DNA of 64,000 bases from Dipteris shenzhenensis (taxonomy: Eukaryota > Polypodiophyta > Polypodiopsida > Gleicheniales): the NCBI GenBank assembly GCA_047967505.1, contig CM106540.1; one strand, written 5' to 3'. The position numbers were made by a program, and so were the translations under genes. This document shows positions 45,821 to 54,314 of the stretch, one piece after another. The notes beneath the pieces are model-generated. The model had not been told where the DNA came from and did no database searches. It was given only the letters and a program-made list of their open reading frames with translations. The stretch's first letter is position 1. Every line of letters begins with the position of its first letter.

Positions 45821-46410
45821 TCAATACCTTAGGTACTTCATCTGCATCAATGGCCCACCATCTTAGTACCGCATCCATGCCTTGATGGTACAACACCCCA
45901 TCAAAGAGAGTGCAGCAGATCTTCTTTCTCTCATAGCTAGTACTTTCTGGAGGAAAGAAGAAAGCAGTCAGAAACCTGTAGATACAACCATACCATGGAT
46001 CCCCAACTTCTATGGCCGCTACAAGGGTTACATCAACGCACTCCTCTAAATAAATCAAAGCATTCTTCAAGTTGGAACAACCCCCTTTTACAATTTTAAA
46101 AGAAAAATCATATTCTTGTAGAACTCCCAACCATTAGGCCAACCGGCCCATGATTTGGTGATTGAAGAACCTGCTTTGCAAGACCATTGAAACCATCACA
46201 GAAAGTATACATCTCATGACCACCTACCTTCTCAAGAATGAGGTCTTGAAAGGGCAGAGGATGATGATCCCTCTTGGTGGCTGCATTGAGTTTCTTATAG
46301 TTGATGCAGACCTGCCACTTGTTGTTTTCCTTTGGGATGACTACCACTAGTGAAACCCATTCAGTATTGTGAACCAAAACAATAAACCAAGCTTCTACAA
46401 CTCTGAGCAC
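45765..46410 (-). pseudogene. Truncated RT joined to integrase linker (copy B)
   Basis: RT blocks WVSLVVVIPKENNKWQVCIN and YTFCDGFNG (46108-46410) run directly into LQEYDFSFKIVKGG and the histidine part of the integrase zinc domain (45765-46130). The joint is the same as in copy A, showing a shared ancestral deletion of RT core and RNase H. Confidence 0.85.
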
Positions 46411-46682
46411 AAAGCATCAGTCTGTAGGGGCCCTAGTCTCTGAAACTTTTAAGCCATTGGCTTAGCATCAAGCTTCAGCTCTATCTTGTGTTTTATGGTA
46501 GTCACATGGCGAAGGTGGTGGTAGCTAGTTACAAAGAGGTCAGGGAAACCTTTGAACGTTTCTAGGAACTCATCTTTCTCACTCGGAGTGAGGTCTGGGG
46601 AAAGCATAGATTCAAGCTATTGAGGACTAGCTGTTACCTTTTCTATGGGTGGCGGGGTTGGAGACACCTCCATCATGTAAAC
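46411..46682 (-). pseudogene. Gypsy sequence between protease and RT (copy B)
   Basis: Decayed coding sequence. About 80 bp here (roughly 46553-46645) are absent from copy A at 28160. TAAAC at 46678-46682 is the left target repeat of the nested element. Confidence 0.6.
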
Positions 46683-46985
46683 TGAAGGAACATGTGGCAA
46701 GCTATCTCTATGAATGGAAAGGAAAGAATGCAAGACAATGGAAATAAAATGAAATGGAAGTAGACAATAGTATTGAACCAAAATACTCACATGTAGATAG
46801 CTTGATGTTGACTGATGTAACAAAACTAGAAAGTACACTGCCTTTATAGAATAGGCACACACACTCTAGGTGTCACATGTATATGGGATAAGTCCCATAG
46901 TGACACATGGCACTCTAGGATATAAAGTAGTCTAGTACTACTCTAGAACACTAGAAAACACTCACTTTGGCTTCATGTTCCAACA
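46683..46985 (-). mobile_element. 3' LTR of the gag-only element, 303 bp
   Basis: Plus strand TGAAGGAACATG...TTCCAACA, i.e. TGTTGGAA...CCTTCA on the coding strand. It directly follows the purine tract at 46986-46995. Confidence 0.92.
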
Positions 46986-46995
46986 CCCCCCCATG
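46986..46995 (-). other. Polypurine tract of the gag-only element
   Basis: The minus strand reads TTCATGGGGGGG immediately before the LTR start TGTTGG. It serves as plus-strand primer in reverse transcription. A second G-run of eight lies about 220 bp upstream at 47211-47218. Confidence 0.75.
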
Positions 46996-47385
46996 AAGGC
47001 AAGGTGAGAAATTACTAGAATGGAGCCAAGAACAAGACATGACATGATGAATCTACTAACCTGTACATCCCAAATAGCTCAGAGGCTCAAAAGAGAAGCA
47101 TGGCTACCTGACCCAACAAAACGGTCTAGGGAGTGCACCAACATCCTGGAACTCAGCCAGGCCTGATAACGAAATCCATCAATGCCAATAATAGGACTCT
47201 CATAGTACATCCCCCCCCTGGCTTCATAACATGAAGTGGTAGGAAGCCACACACAAATAAAGTAAAAGAGAATAACATCATTTTAGGAGGACTATCCAAG
47301 GCTGAGAACCTTTATTGATTCAACACACATGATTTATTTGCATTCATTTTAGGGGGACTCCCAAGGCAGAGTACCTTCGACACAC

Positions 47386-48261
47386 TCAAAAAACAAAGTC
47401 AAGATCATCTGGTGCATAGACCTCTTTATTAAGAGAGAGATCTTGGATGTGAGCAGTGAGAGCATGAATTGGAGTAGAGGTGTCTGCATCGTCTTCGTCT
47501 TCGTTGGATATAGTCCCAACCAAGTTGGCATGGTCTTTAGATTGTTGTTTGGCCAGCTTTTGGAAGCAACGATCTTCGGTGTGACCAAGCTTTCCACAGT
47601 AAGTGCACTTGAAAGGTTTGAAGTTACCTTTCCCTTTAGGAAACCTCCCTTTAGAAAATAGTGCATTGGCGTCAAAAGTATCACTATGCCTTCTTTCATG
47701 ATCAAGAAGCATAGCAACCATGTCATGGTAGCTCATGCTTGCCACTCTTAATGCTGGTATGATCTCCCGATACATAGGAATTTCTTCAATGCCCGTGAGG
47801 AGCACTGCAACCTGGTCATCATCCCCAACTGGGGCCTTCAACGTAGCAAGTTGAGTGATGAGAGACTCCATATGATTCAGATGGGTGAGAAGAGAGTCCT
47901 CATGCTTCATCTGGAGTTTGAAGAATTCTTGACGGAGAAAGACCTTAGAATTGATTACCTTATTGCCAAAGAGACCTTCAAACTTCTCCCATAATTCTTG
48001 AGCAGTGGAATCAAAGTCGAAATGATGAATAACTTCATCACCCAAACCCAAACCAATGAGAGAAAGGGCTTTGTCGTTTAAATTCTCCCAGTGTAGAATT
48101 TTCTTCTCATCTGATTGTGGCTTTTTATCCTTGCCACAAACAACATTCCACACCTCGTCTTTCATAAGGATAAGACGCAACTTTGTTTGCCATGTTGGAA
48201 AGTTCTTACCCGTGAACTTTTCAATAAAGGCACTTAACTTCGAGGACTCCATGGCAATCAA
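47386..48261 (-). CDS. Copia-type Gag polyprotein, intact, 291 aa
   Basis: An uninterrupted frame. The N-terminal half fits the UBN2/Gag domain of Ty1/copia elements: KFTGKNFPTWQTKLRLILMK near residue 15, W and ELWEKFEGLFG near residue 90, then helices with LLTHLNHMESLITQL and a LLTGIEEIP segment. A zinc knuckle with all four ligands, CTYCGKLGHTEDRC, lies near residue 220, preceded by a basic KGRFPKGKGNFK stretch. The C-terminus is acidic. Gag should assemble virus-like particles and package RNA. The stop codon is followed by about 400 bp of non-coding sequence and no pol. The start chosen gives MIAMESSKLS; the second Met, four codons in, is equally possible. Confidence 0.92.
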   Translation of the reverse strand: MIAMESSKLSAFIEKFTGKNFPTWQTKLRLILMKDEVWNVVCGKDKKPQSDEKKILHWENLNDKALSLIGLGLGDEVIHHFDFDSTAQELWEKFEGLFGNKVINSKVFLRQEFFKLQMKHEDSLLTHLNHMESLITQLATLKAPVGDDDQVAVLLTGIEEIPMYREIIPALRVASMSYHDMVAMLLDHERRHSDTFDANALFSKGRFPKGKGNFKPFKCTYCGKLGHTEDRCFQKLAKQQSKDHANLVGTISNEDEDDADTSTPIHALTAHIQDLSLNKEVYAPDDLDFVF

Positions 48262-48870
48262 CTTGCAAGTAGCAAATTCAGAGGTGGAACCTTGTGAACG
48301 TCAATACCTCGTGTAGGTAATGAAGCAGGGAGCCACGAGCTAGATCCAGGGGTAGCCACGAATTGGAGCAAGGTAATCCATGAACGAAGAAGACATCACG
48401 GGCAGTTGGAGAAGATGCAGCAGGGCAACAGCATAGGAGAGGTAAACTGCATGTTGTTATGCAGCCAAGAGATGTGCCACAAGGAGGAAGAACACGGTGC
48501 TCGATGAAGACAGCAGGTGCGTGTAGGAAATGGGCAGAATTCAGCAGCTTCTCCATGCAGCAGGGTGCACGCATGAAATAGGCAGAATTCAGCAGCTGCT
48601 CCAAACGATCTGCTGCAGTAGGAAATGGTGAGCTCACGATATGGAGATGAAGGTGGACAGCGATGCGTGCTTGAGCTGCATGCTTGAGCTGATGATCAAT
48701 GGCAGCAAGTTCCATGGAAGTTGGGAGGCAAGTAGAGTGGAGAAGGGAGGAAGAAGGAGACGATGATGAGGTTAAGGAAAGGGAGCATCTCTCTTGCACT
48801 TAGAGAAAGAGAGAGAGGGCGTGGCTTCCTTTTCTGGCCTCCCTCTCCTCAATCTCTAAGAGCAATGTGG
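48262..48870 (-). other. Leader of the gag-only element
   Basis: Untranslated region between primer site and gag. An upstream open frame (48278-48799, 173 residues, Leu/Ser/His-rich) has no domain and is probably incidental, though it ends only 16 bp before the Gag start. Confidence 0.6.
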
Positions 48871-48881
48871 CTCTGATACCA
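48869..48881 (-). other. tRNA-iMet primer binding site
   Basis: The minus strand reads TGGTATCAGAGCC, the exact plant initiator-Met site, two bases downstream of the 5' LTR end. Confidence 0.92.
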
Positions 48882-48883
48882 CA

Positions 48884-49184
48884 TGAAGGAACATGTGGCA
48901 AGCTATCTCTATGAATGGAAAGGAAAGAATGCAAGACAATGGAAATAAAATGAAATTGAAGTAGACAATAGTATTGAACCAAAATACTCACATGTAGATA
49001 GCTTGATGTTGACTGATGTAACAAAACTAGAAAGTACAATGCCTTTAGAATAGGCACACACACTCTAGGTGTCACATGTATATGGGATAAGTCCCATAGT
49101 GACACATGGCACTCTAGGATATAAAGTAGTCTAGTACTACTCTAGAACACTAGAAAACACTCACTTTGGCTTCATGTTCCAACA
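48884..49184 (-). mobile_element. 5' LTR of the gag-only element, 301 bp
   Basis: Nearly identical to 46683-46985: two substitutions and a missing 'ta' in 'cctttatagaata'. Followed by the target repeat TAAAC. Confidence 0.92.
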
Positions 49185-49764
49185 TAAACTTATTCCTTTG
49201 AGAACCCCTCCCCTCGTATGAATCTTCCATTGACTCAAACACTGAGGATGAGAGAGTATCACTATCTTGCTTCTCTTCTTTTTCTGCTTCAGCGGCACCA
49301 GGTTGCACCGGGATCTTCTCCTTTGAAGCACCAAAAGACATGTGTCCTATCTTCCAATAGCTAACTGCATCACTCTTTCTCAGCCATGGTCTCCCGAGTA
49401 TGGCTAGGTAACTCCTGCCTATACCTTCAATGTCCACTACATAGAAATTGATGGTGGTGGTCAATCCATTGACAGTGATGGGCAAATCCTCAATGACTCC
49501 CAGGGTGCCGAGCCGTCGACCATAGGCTACCTTGATTCAAGTGGAGGAACGCCTTGTGCATTTCAAATTCAACTTCTTCATGATACGAAGCACCATGATA
49601 TTACATGCAGCTCCCCCGTCCACACACACACTTTTGACATGATAGTTATCTATGATGACATCTATTGTATGCGGGTGCCGATCAACATCTTCAGAGAGAA
49701 GAAATCTCTCGTACCTTTCCCTTTTTCTTACTCTTCCTTGTTGAGAGCCCTTGCTACAACTCAC
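49150..49764 (-). pseudogene. Ty3/gypsy aspartic protease (copy B)
   Basis: 49537-49764 holds HPHTIDVIIDNY and CVDGGAACNIM. 49185-49485 holds MPITVNGL and IGRSYLAILGRPWL with the normal ILGRPWL motif. The halves are separated by a stop, and the region is cut at its downstream side by the gag-only element. The few codons before 49185 that read into the LTR are not protease. Confidence 0.78.
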
Positions 49765-50092
49765 GTCCCACCTTAGGGCTTAATGCTATTAGTTGAGGAA
49801 GCGTGATGCTCAAAGACTGCTGATGAACAAGGTCCTGAATGACTGAATAGTCTTCTTGCCCTGAGCTGATAGGAAAATCCAAGGGCGACCACTTACTCCT
49901 GCAAGATCTTTTAGCCTTCTCTATTTGTGGGTTTGCCATGTCAGCATCTGAGGGCTCTGAGAAGGAGACCTTCTTCCTGGGGTGGCCTGGTCCATGGTTT
50001 GGAGAGGGGTCTGAGGCGGTACGACTTCTCTTCCAAAGGTCAAGGACTTCTACATTAGAATCCTCAGAGCCTGCTTCACTTAGAAGATTCAC
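49765..50092 (-). pseudogene. Gag-protease linker region (copy B)
   Basis: Paralogue of 28739-29101 with the same Ser/Pro/Lys-rich character and no recognised domain. Confidence 0.45.
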
Positions 50093-50419
50093 CCTTGGAG
50101 GAGACTGGCTTGATTTGTAATGCCCACCATCTCAAGCCGAAGATCATTCAGGGCCTTGTCTAGGTCATTGACTCCAAGTTCTTTAGCAAGAGGGGCTGAG
50201 GGAGTAGGAAGGAGGGGGGCCCATGGGCGAGGCTAGGGAAATCTTCCAGGCGAAGGGTCAAGATATACACCTTATTGATGGTAAGCAGCTAAGGGATGAC
50301 CATACATTTGAGGTGGAGGCGGTGGATACATCCCTGATGGGGGGTAGGGGTATGCCCCTGTGTTGGACCCCCTAGGTTGTTGTTGCCAAAATTGAGGGGG
50401 TTGCGGAGGGACAATCATC

Positions 50420-50835
50420 GGTAGCCCAGCACATGCTAAGTCATTCTAGCTCAAAATACGGCATTGTCCTCCTGCGTGGCAATTAAACGGTCTAGGGGCA
50501 CGATCGCTTGATCCACATATCAACACGTTGTCTCCCATTCTGACTGCTTTAGGTTTGCCACCTGCAGGTACACATTCTCTGACTCCTCTTCTTTGCCGAA
50601 ATACTCAATCATAGCTACTGTCAACCTTGGCCAACTTTGGCAAACATCCTTGGCCTACTTCTCATACCACACTTGAGCCAAACCCTCTAGAAATGTGGGA
50701 AGAACCAACAACCATCTATCTTCAGTAAGAAAGTTGAAACACAATGGCGCTTGAAGACCACAAGATACTCATTTGTATTTTCTTCAACCCGACCACAGAA
50801 TATAGGAATGTCAGCCATCCTTGGGAAATGGAAAA
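50420..50835 (-). pseudogene. Ty3/gypsy gag capsid region (copy B)
   Basis: Paralogue of 29430-29840. It shows ADIPIFCGRVEENTNEYL, FLEGLAQVWYEK-like and YFGKEEESENVYLQVANL blocks in changing frames. Confidence 0.7.
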
Positions 50836-50891
50836 GAGAGAGATGAAATGAGGCTTATCTATTGGCAAACAATGGAAAGAGGTAGCTTGAA

Positions 50892-51080
50892 CTAAAAATC
50901 AGGTGAAGATACATCCACAAAGCACACATAGGCAGGGTAGGGTGTGACTGGTGTATTGTGAAATACTATACGGGAAGAATCTTCAGCATAGAATAGCTCA
51001 TAGACAATCTTGTAAGGACCAATCCTTATTGGTCCAAGCATGATATTGCATCCATCTTTATAGGCGAGGGTTAGAGACAC
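50892..51080 (-). pseudogene. Conserved short frame between RNase H and gag
   Basis: A 62-residue piece (MSLTLAYKDGCNIMLGPIRI, then GPYKIVYELFYAEDSSRIVF) also found in copy A at 29901-30089. I do not recognise it. It may be a remnant of sequence between the 5' RNase H domain and gag. Confidence 0.35.
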
Positions 51081-51404
51081 GGTGCTACATGAGGTTCTTC
51101 ATCAAGGCAAACAAGAATGCCATCACAAATGTCAATAGTTGGAGAGCTTGCACATCACCTTCAGCTTCCTCCAATTCTTGTAGTCACCATGCTATTTCTT
51201 CAAGGGGTGTGCGGTCTGTCATCCTTCTTTTGAGAAATGTCCTTGACCTTTGTGATCATGTTTCGAAGTCGGTAAACTCGTATCAAATATGCACAACACG
51301 TAGTTTCATGATGACCATAACCTTTTCATTCCTTACAAATGATCACCCTCATTCGTGGCTTGCGGCTCTGTTGGGGTGGTGCTTCCACTCGCTTCATGCA
51401 TGAT

Positions 51405-51842
51405 TGAAGTACAAGCTTCATGTGCCAAGAAATCAACAACTAAATTTTGAGCTCGAGGGATATGCTAAATTTTTACCTCTTCAAATTGTTTGCAAAGTTC
51501 CAATGCTTATTGATGTCGTGGAACCAAGCCTTCACTCTGCACCTTCCACCTTCCACTAACTTGTTCACACACGAGTTGAGAATCTCCTTGCATCTCAAGC
51601 TGCTTGATGTGATGTTCTTGTGCCTTTTGTAGCCCAAAAATGAGTGCCGAGTACTCAACTTGGTTGCAATTTCTTGCAGGTGCTGACTTGCTATAATAAT
51701 ACATCTCACCCCCTAGTGAATTGAGCTTCACACCCACACGCTTCACACCCACACGAGCAGCCTTGGTCGAAGGTTTGTATGCTCTGCCAAATTGAAGGAG
51801 CAAAGATGTCATCACACCAAGACTAAAATCCGGACATCCCAA
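51405..51842 (-). pseudogene. Nearly complete RNase H domain upstream of gag (copy B)
   Basis: The minus strand reads LLQFGRAYKPS, NQVEYSALIFGLQKAQEHHI, GDSQLVCEQVSGRWKVQSEG, then through stops ALELCKQFEEVKI and HIPRAQNLVVDFLAHEA. These are the ordered motifs of a plant/archaeal-type RNase H (RVT_3): Glu, Asp and the final Asp (VVDFLA, usually VAD) are visible, and the first Asp is Gly here (FGRA) but Asp in copy A. A 15-bp duplication inserts KRVGV. RNase H removes RNA from RNA-DNA hybrids. Its place 5' of gag rather than after RT is unusual. Confidence 0.8.
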
Positions 51843-52654
51843 GTTTCTTGGTAGTCCAAGATAGGTAGAAGGAGAGGGTGGGGAGAATTCAATACTTGAG
51901 CAAGACGTTCACCACGAAATAAACTTGCAATCCTTTATTGATAGTTTATCTTTATACCAAAAAGAATTACAACTTGAAGCTCAAAATGAGGCACAAAGGG
52001 TTGATTAGGTACAAAGGGATTCCTTGGTCGAAACATTATCAACCATAGCCGAGCCCTAGAAACCTTTGTAGTGAGATCGAGAAGAAATCATTCAAGATGA
52101 GCTTATCCACAGGAATTAATAAGCAAATGTGCCAAATATCCCCCCACGCTTGGGGAACATCCCACCCTTCAAAGAATGTCACCCTTTTAATTACCTCCGA
52201 TGTAGCAAGTAGCTCGATCACTGCACAATGAGTAGAATTGAAATCAAAGTCCTCCCATTGTATCACTAGTTCTTCACCTTGAATCATCCACAGTGTATCA
52301 TCCAACCCATCGTCTCTTTGAGTAATGCTTTGTACAATAAGTTATTGAATATCGACATGAATATCAAGAAAGAGATCTCGCTAACTGGTAGTTGTAATGA
52401 GTGGAGGACCAAGCACCAAATCCTTGAAATCGTCAAAGTGACATAAATATCCACCCTCCTTGTGTGGTGTGCATCCAAGGCGTGAACTTGAAAAAGTTCA
52501 AAATCTACTATCTAGTGTGAGATTTGAATAGAGCACATGAAATGAAGTACTTTTGCTTTTTATAGCAAGAGGAAACTCCTCACAGTTAGAGAGTTACAGT
52601 TCATGAGATTTCAACATGTAAGCAATTTCAGTACATTTTGATCACTTCCTATTT

Positions 52655-52710
52655 GTTGGCCCAGTGATAAATCTTCCTTTTGTGAAGGGGGAGTCTTGGG
52701 TTCAATTCCC
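52655..52710 (+). repeat. tRNA-related (SINE-like) A and B boxes
   Basis: TTGGCCCAGTGATAA resembles a Pol III A box, and 29 bp later GGGTTCAATTCCC resembles a B box. The spacing fits a tRNA-derived SINE head. No tRNA cloverleaf can be completed and no tail or target duplication was found. Confidence 0.35.
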
Positions 52711-52753
52711 ACTCCTTAATAAAAGGAGAGGAGAAGAGAAGAGAAAGAGAAGA

Positions 52754-52885
52754 AGAAGATAGAGGGGCACGAGGTCTGTTACAGTTTTGCAAAAGCCCAG
52801 AAAATCTGTCGCGACCAAAAGAAGATAGAGGGGTGTGAGATCTATTACAGTTTTGCAGAAGCCCAAAAAATCTATCGCAACCAGA
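52754..52885. repeat. 66-bp tandem repeat, two units
   Basis: Units start at 52754 and 52820 with AGAAGATAGAGGGG and contain 'acagttttgca.aagccca.aaaatct'. Shorter echoes of the unit continue to about 52945. Confidence 0.75.
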
Positions 52886-53289
52886 AGACAGGATCTGTCC
52901 ACGACCAAAAAATGTAGGAACCCAAAAAATATGTCGCGACTAGAAGACGCATGCGCAGATGCACAACGGCAACTAGGGGGTGTGCGGGTGTACCTAGAAG
53001 ATGCACAAATGCACACGCATGAACCTAGAAGAAGCGCGGATATTATAGTTTTGCAGATGCGATTGGTACAACTAGAAGATTCACCTATCAGAAGATGCAC
53101 AGGAACCGCGAGCAGCAGGCACTCAGACTAAAGGCATAGAAGCAGGGAAGTTTTGCAGCCACACATACAAGAACCGTGAGCAGAGGGTATGGAGGCAAAG
53201 AAGCAAAAAATTACACACAGAAGATGTCGCAGAACTACACCCAATCGTAGGAGTAATGGATTTTATGCCACTAGCTATGGAGATTTCGA

Positions 53290-53306
53290 TCCCAGCAGCC
53301 ACACCA
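53290..53306 (-). other. Primer binding site matching tRNA-His
   Basis: On the plus strand TCCCAGCAGCCACACCA equals the 3' end, including CCA, of plant tRNA-His(GUG) as I remember it. The minus strand therefore reads TGGTGTGGCTGCTGGGA, a 17-nt primer site. It starts four bases inside the 5' LTR. Confidence 0.7.
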
Positions 53307-53310
53307 TTTC

Positions 53311-54314
53311 TATTAACTAGAAAATAAATCAGGACAAGAGGCTAGATGCTAGGCATGGTGACGCTCGAGGGCCATAGAGGAAAAGGAAACGTGAGGGGAG
53401 AAGCATTAACATGGGTGGGGAAATAGGGTGAAGAGGGGTGGGAATGAAGAGGGAGACTATGGCACAAGGGGAGAGGGACAGGGGAAAGAGGAGCATGTAC
53501 ATGATGGGAGCAGGAATGTAGAGATGGAAACAACAAGGAAAGAGGGTCATGCTTTCTTTGAAAGAAAGGATGGGGGGAAATATCAAAGTACTAGCTAGGT
53601 GGCTTTACAAGAATGAGTGTGTCACATCAAGGAATAGCCCCTTCCTTTTATAGCGAAGTGAGGGAGTCTCTCCCAATAAATGCATCCTCCCACATGTATG
53701 GTGTGTGTGGAAGAGTCTCCCATGTGGGCTAGGCGGTTACACACTCTCAATTGTGTGCGACAACCCTTGGCCTCATTTTTCCACATATATCAACCCCCAT
53801 ATCCCAAGTCTAAGATACTCTCTTGGTCTCTTTCCAATTTTATAATACGGTCGAACATCTAGGAGGACATGTGGAGGGTTGGCACAAGGAATCTTGCCAC
53901 CTCATCCTACTTTCCCCATTATTTAACTTGCACTCTTGGACTTTCTACACCTCCCCCACATGGGCCTATCCTACATGGAGGGAAGAATCCAATATAATAT
54001 CCATCTCCACCTATTTTATATTACTTCTCCCATGGTCCTTGGGACATATCTCACTAAATGCAGGCGTGGGACTGCCTAGGTGGAGGGGTGGCAAATGGAG
54101 GACCCATGCCACCTTATCATTTTATATTATTACTACCATGGATTATGTACAACACACCTTATGGGTCCTCTTACGTGGAAGGGTGGCACATGGTCATGCC
54201 TTGCTACCTCAACCCTGGGCCCTATGCACACCATATTTTAATATACTATTGCCACACATACAAGCACACACATATATCTATGCCTTTTTACTTTGGTCAA
54301 ATTTATCCATAATA
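53311..54314 (-). mobile_element. 5' LTR of gypsy copy B
   Basis: 1,004 bp, TATTAACTAG...CCATAATA on the plus strand. Outer flank is GCAC. The inner boundary is set by the primer site. Multiple differences from the 3' LTR indicate an old insertion. Confidence 0.8.
53644..53652 (-). promoter_or_regulatory. LTR TATA box (copy B, 5' LTR)
   Basis: CTATAAAAGG on the minus strand, conserved at the same place in all four LTR copies. It would drive transcription of the element. Confidence 0.6.

Larger units (their letters stand above)
46683..49184 (-). mobile_element. Gag-only LTR retrotransposon (TR-GAG-like), complete
   Basis: A 2,502-bp element with LTRs at 46683-46985 and 48884-49184, flanked by TAAAC (46678-46682 and 49185-49189). 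The primer site TGGTATCAGAGCC lies two bases inside the 5' LTR, and a G-run purine tract lies against the 3' LTR. Between them is a single long ORF encoding a copia-type Gag; there is no protease, integrase or RT. This matches the published idea of terminal-repeat retrotransposons with a GAG domain, non-autonomous elements mobilised by a partner's Pol. LTRs differ by two substitutions and one 2-bp indel by eye, so it is young. Copy A keeps the empty site. Confidence 0.92.
51843..53289 (-). other. Leader region of gypsy copy B
   Basis: About 1.4 kb between primer site and RNase H, absent from copy A. It contains an 88-residue frame (52039-52305) without recognised domain, a tRNA-like or SINE-like piece at 52655-52710 and a 66-bp tandem repeat at 52754-52885. 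Confidence 0.55.
43703..54314 (-). mobile_element. Ty3/gypsy element, copy B, both LTRs, with a nested element
   Basis: A 10.6-kb minus-strand element bounded by GCAC (43699-43702 and 54315-54318). It contains a 2,507-bp later insertion (element plus target repeat), so the original was about 8.1 kb. Coding-strand order: 5' LTR, tRNA-His-type primer site, long leader, RNase H-like domain, gag, protease, truncated RT, integrase, 3' LTR. All coding regions are broken and the RT core plus canonical RNase H are deleted. It could only have moved with proteins supplied by another element. Confidence 0.87.

Noticed and set aside
47349-47726. 125-residue frame overlapping Gag
   Set aside because: Shadow of the Gag frame in another phase.
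48278-48799. 173-residue minus-strand frame upstream of the intact Gag
   Set aside because: Lies in the element leader, low-complexity Leu/Ser/His composition, no domain; treated as leader.
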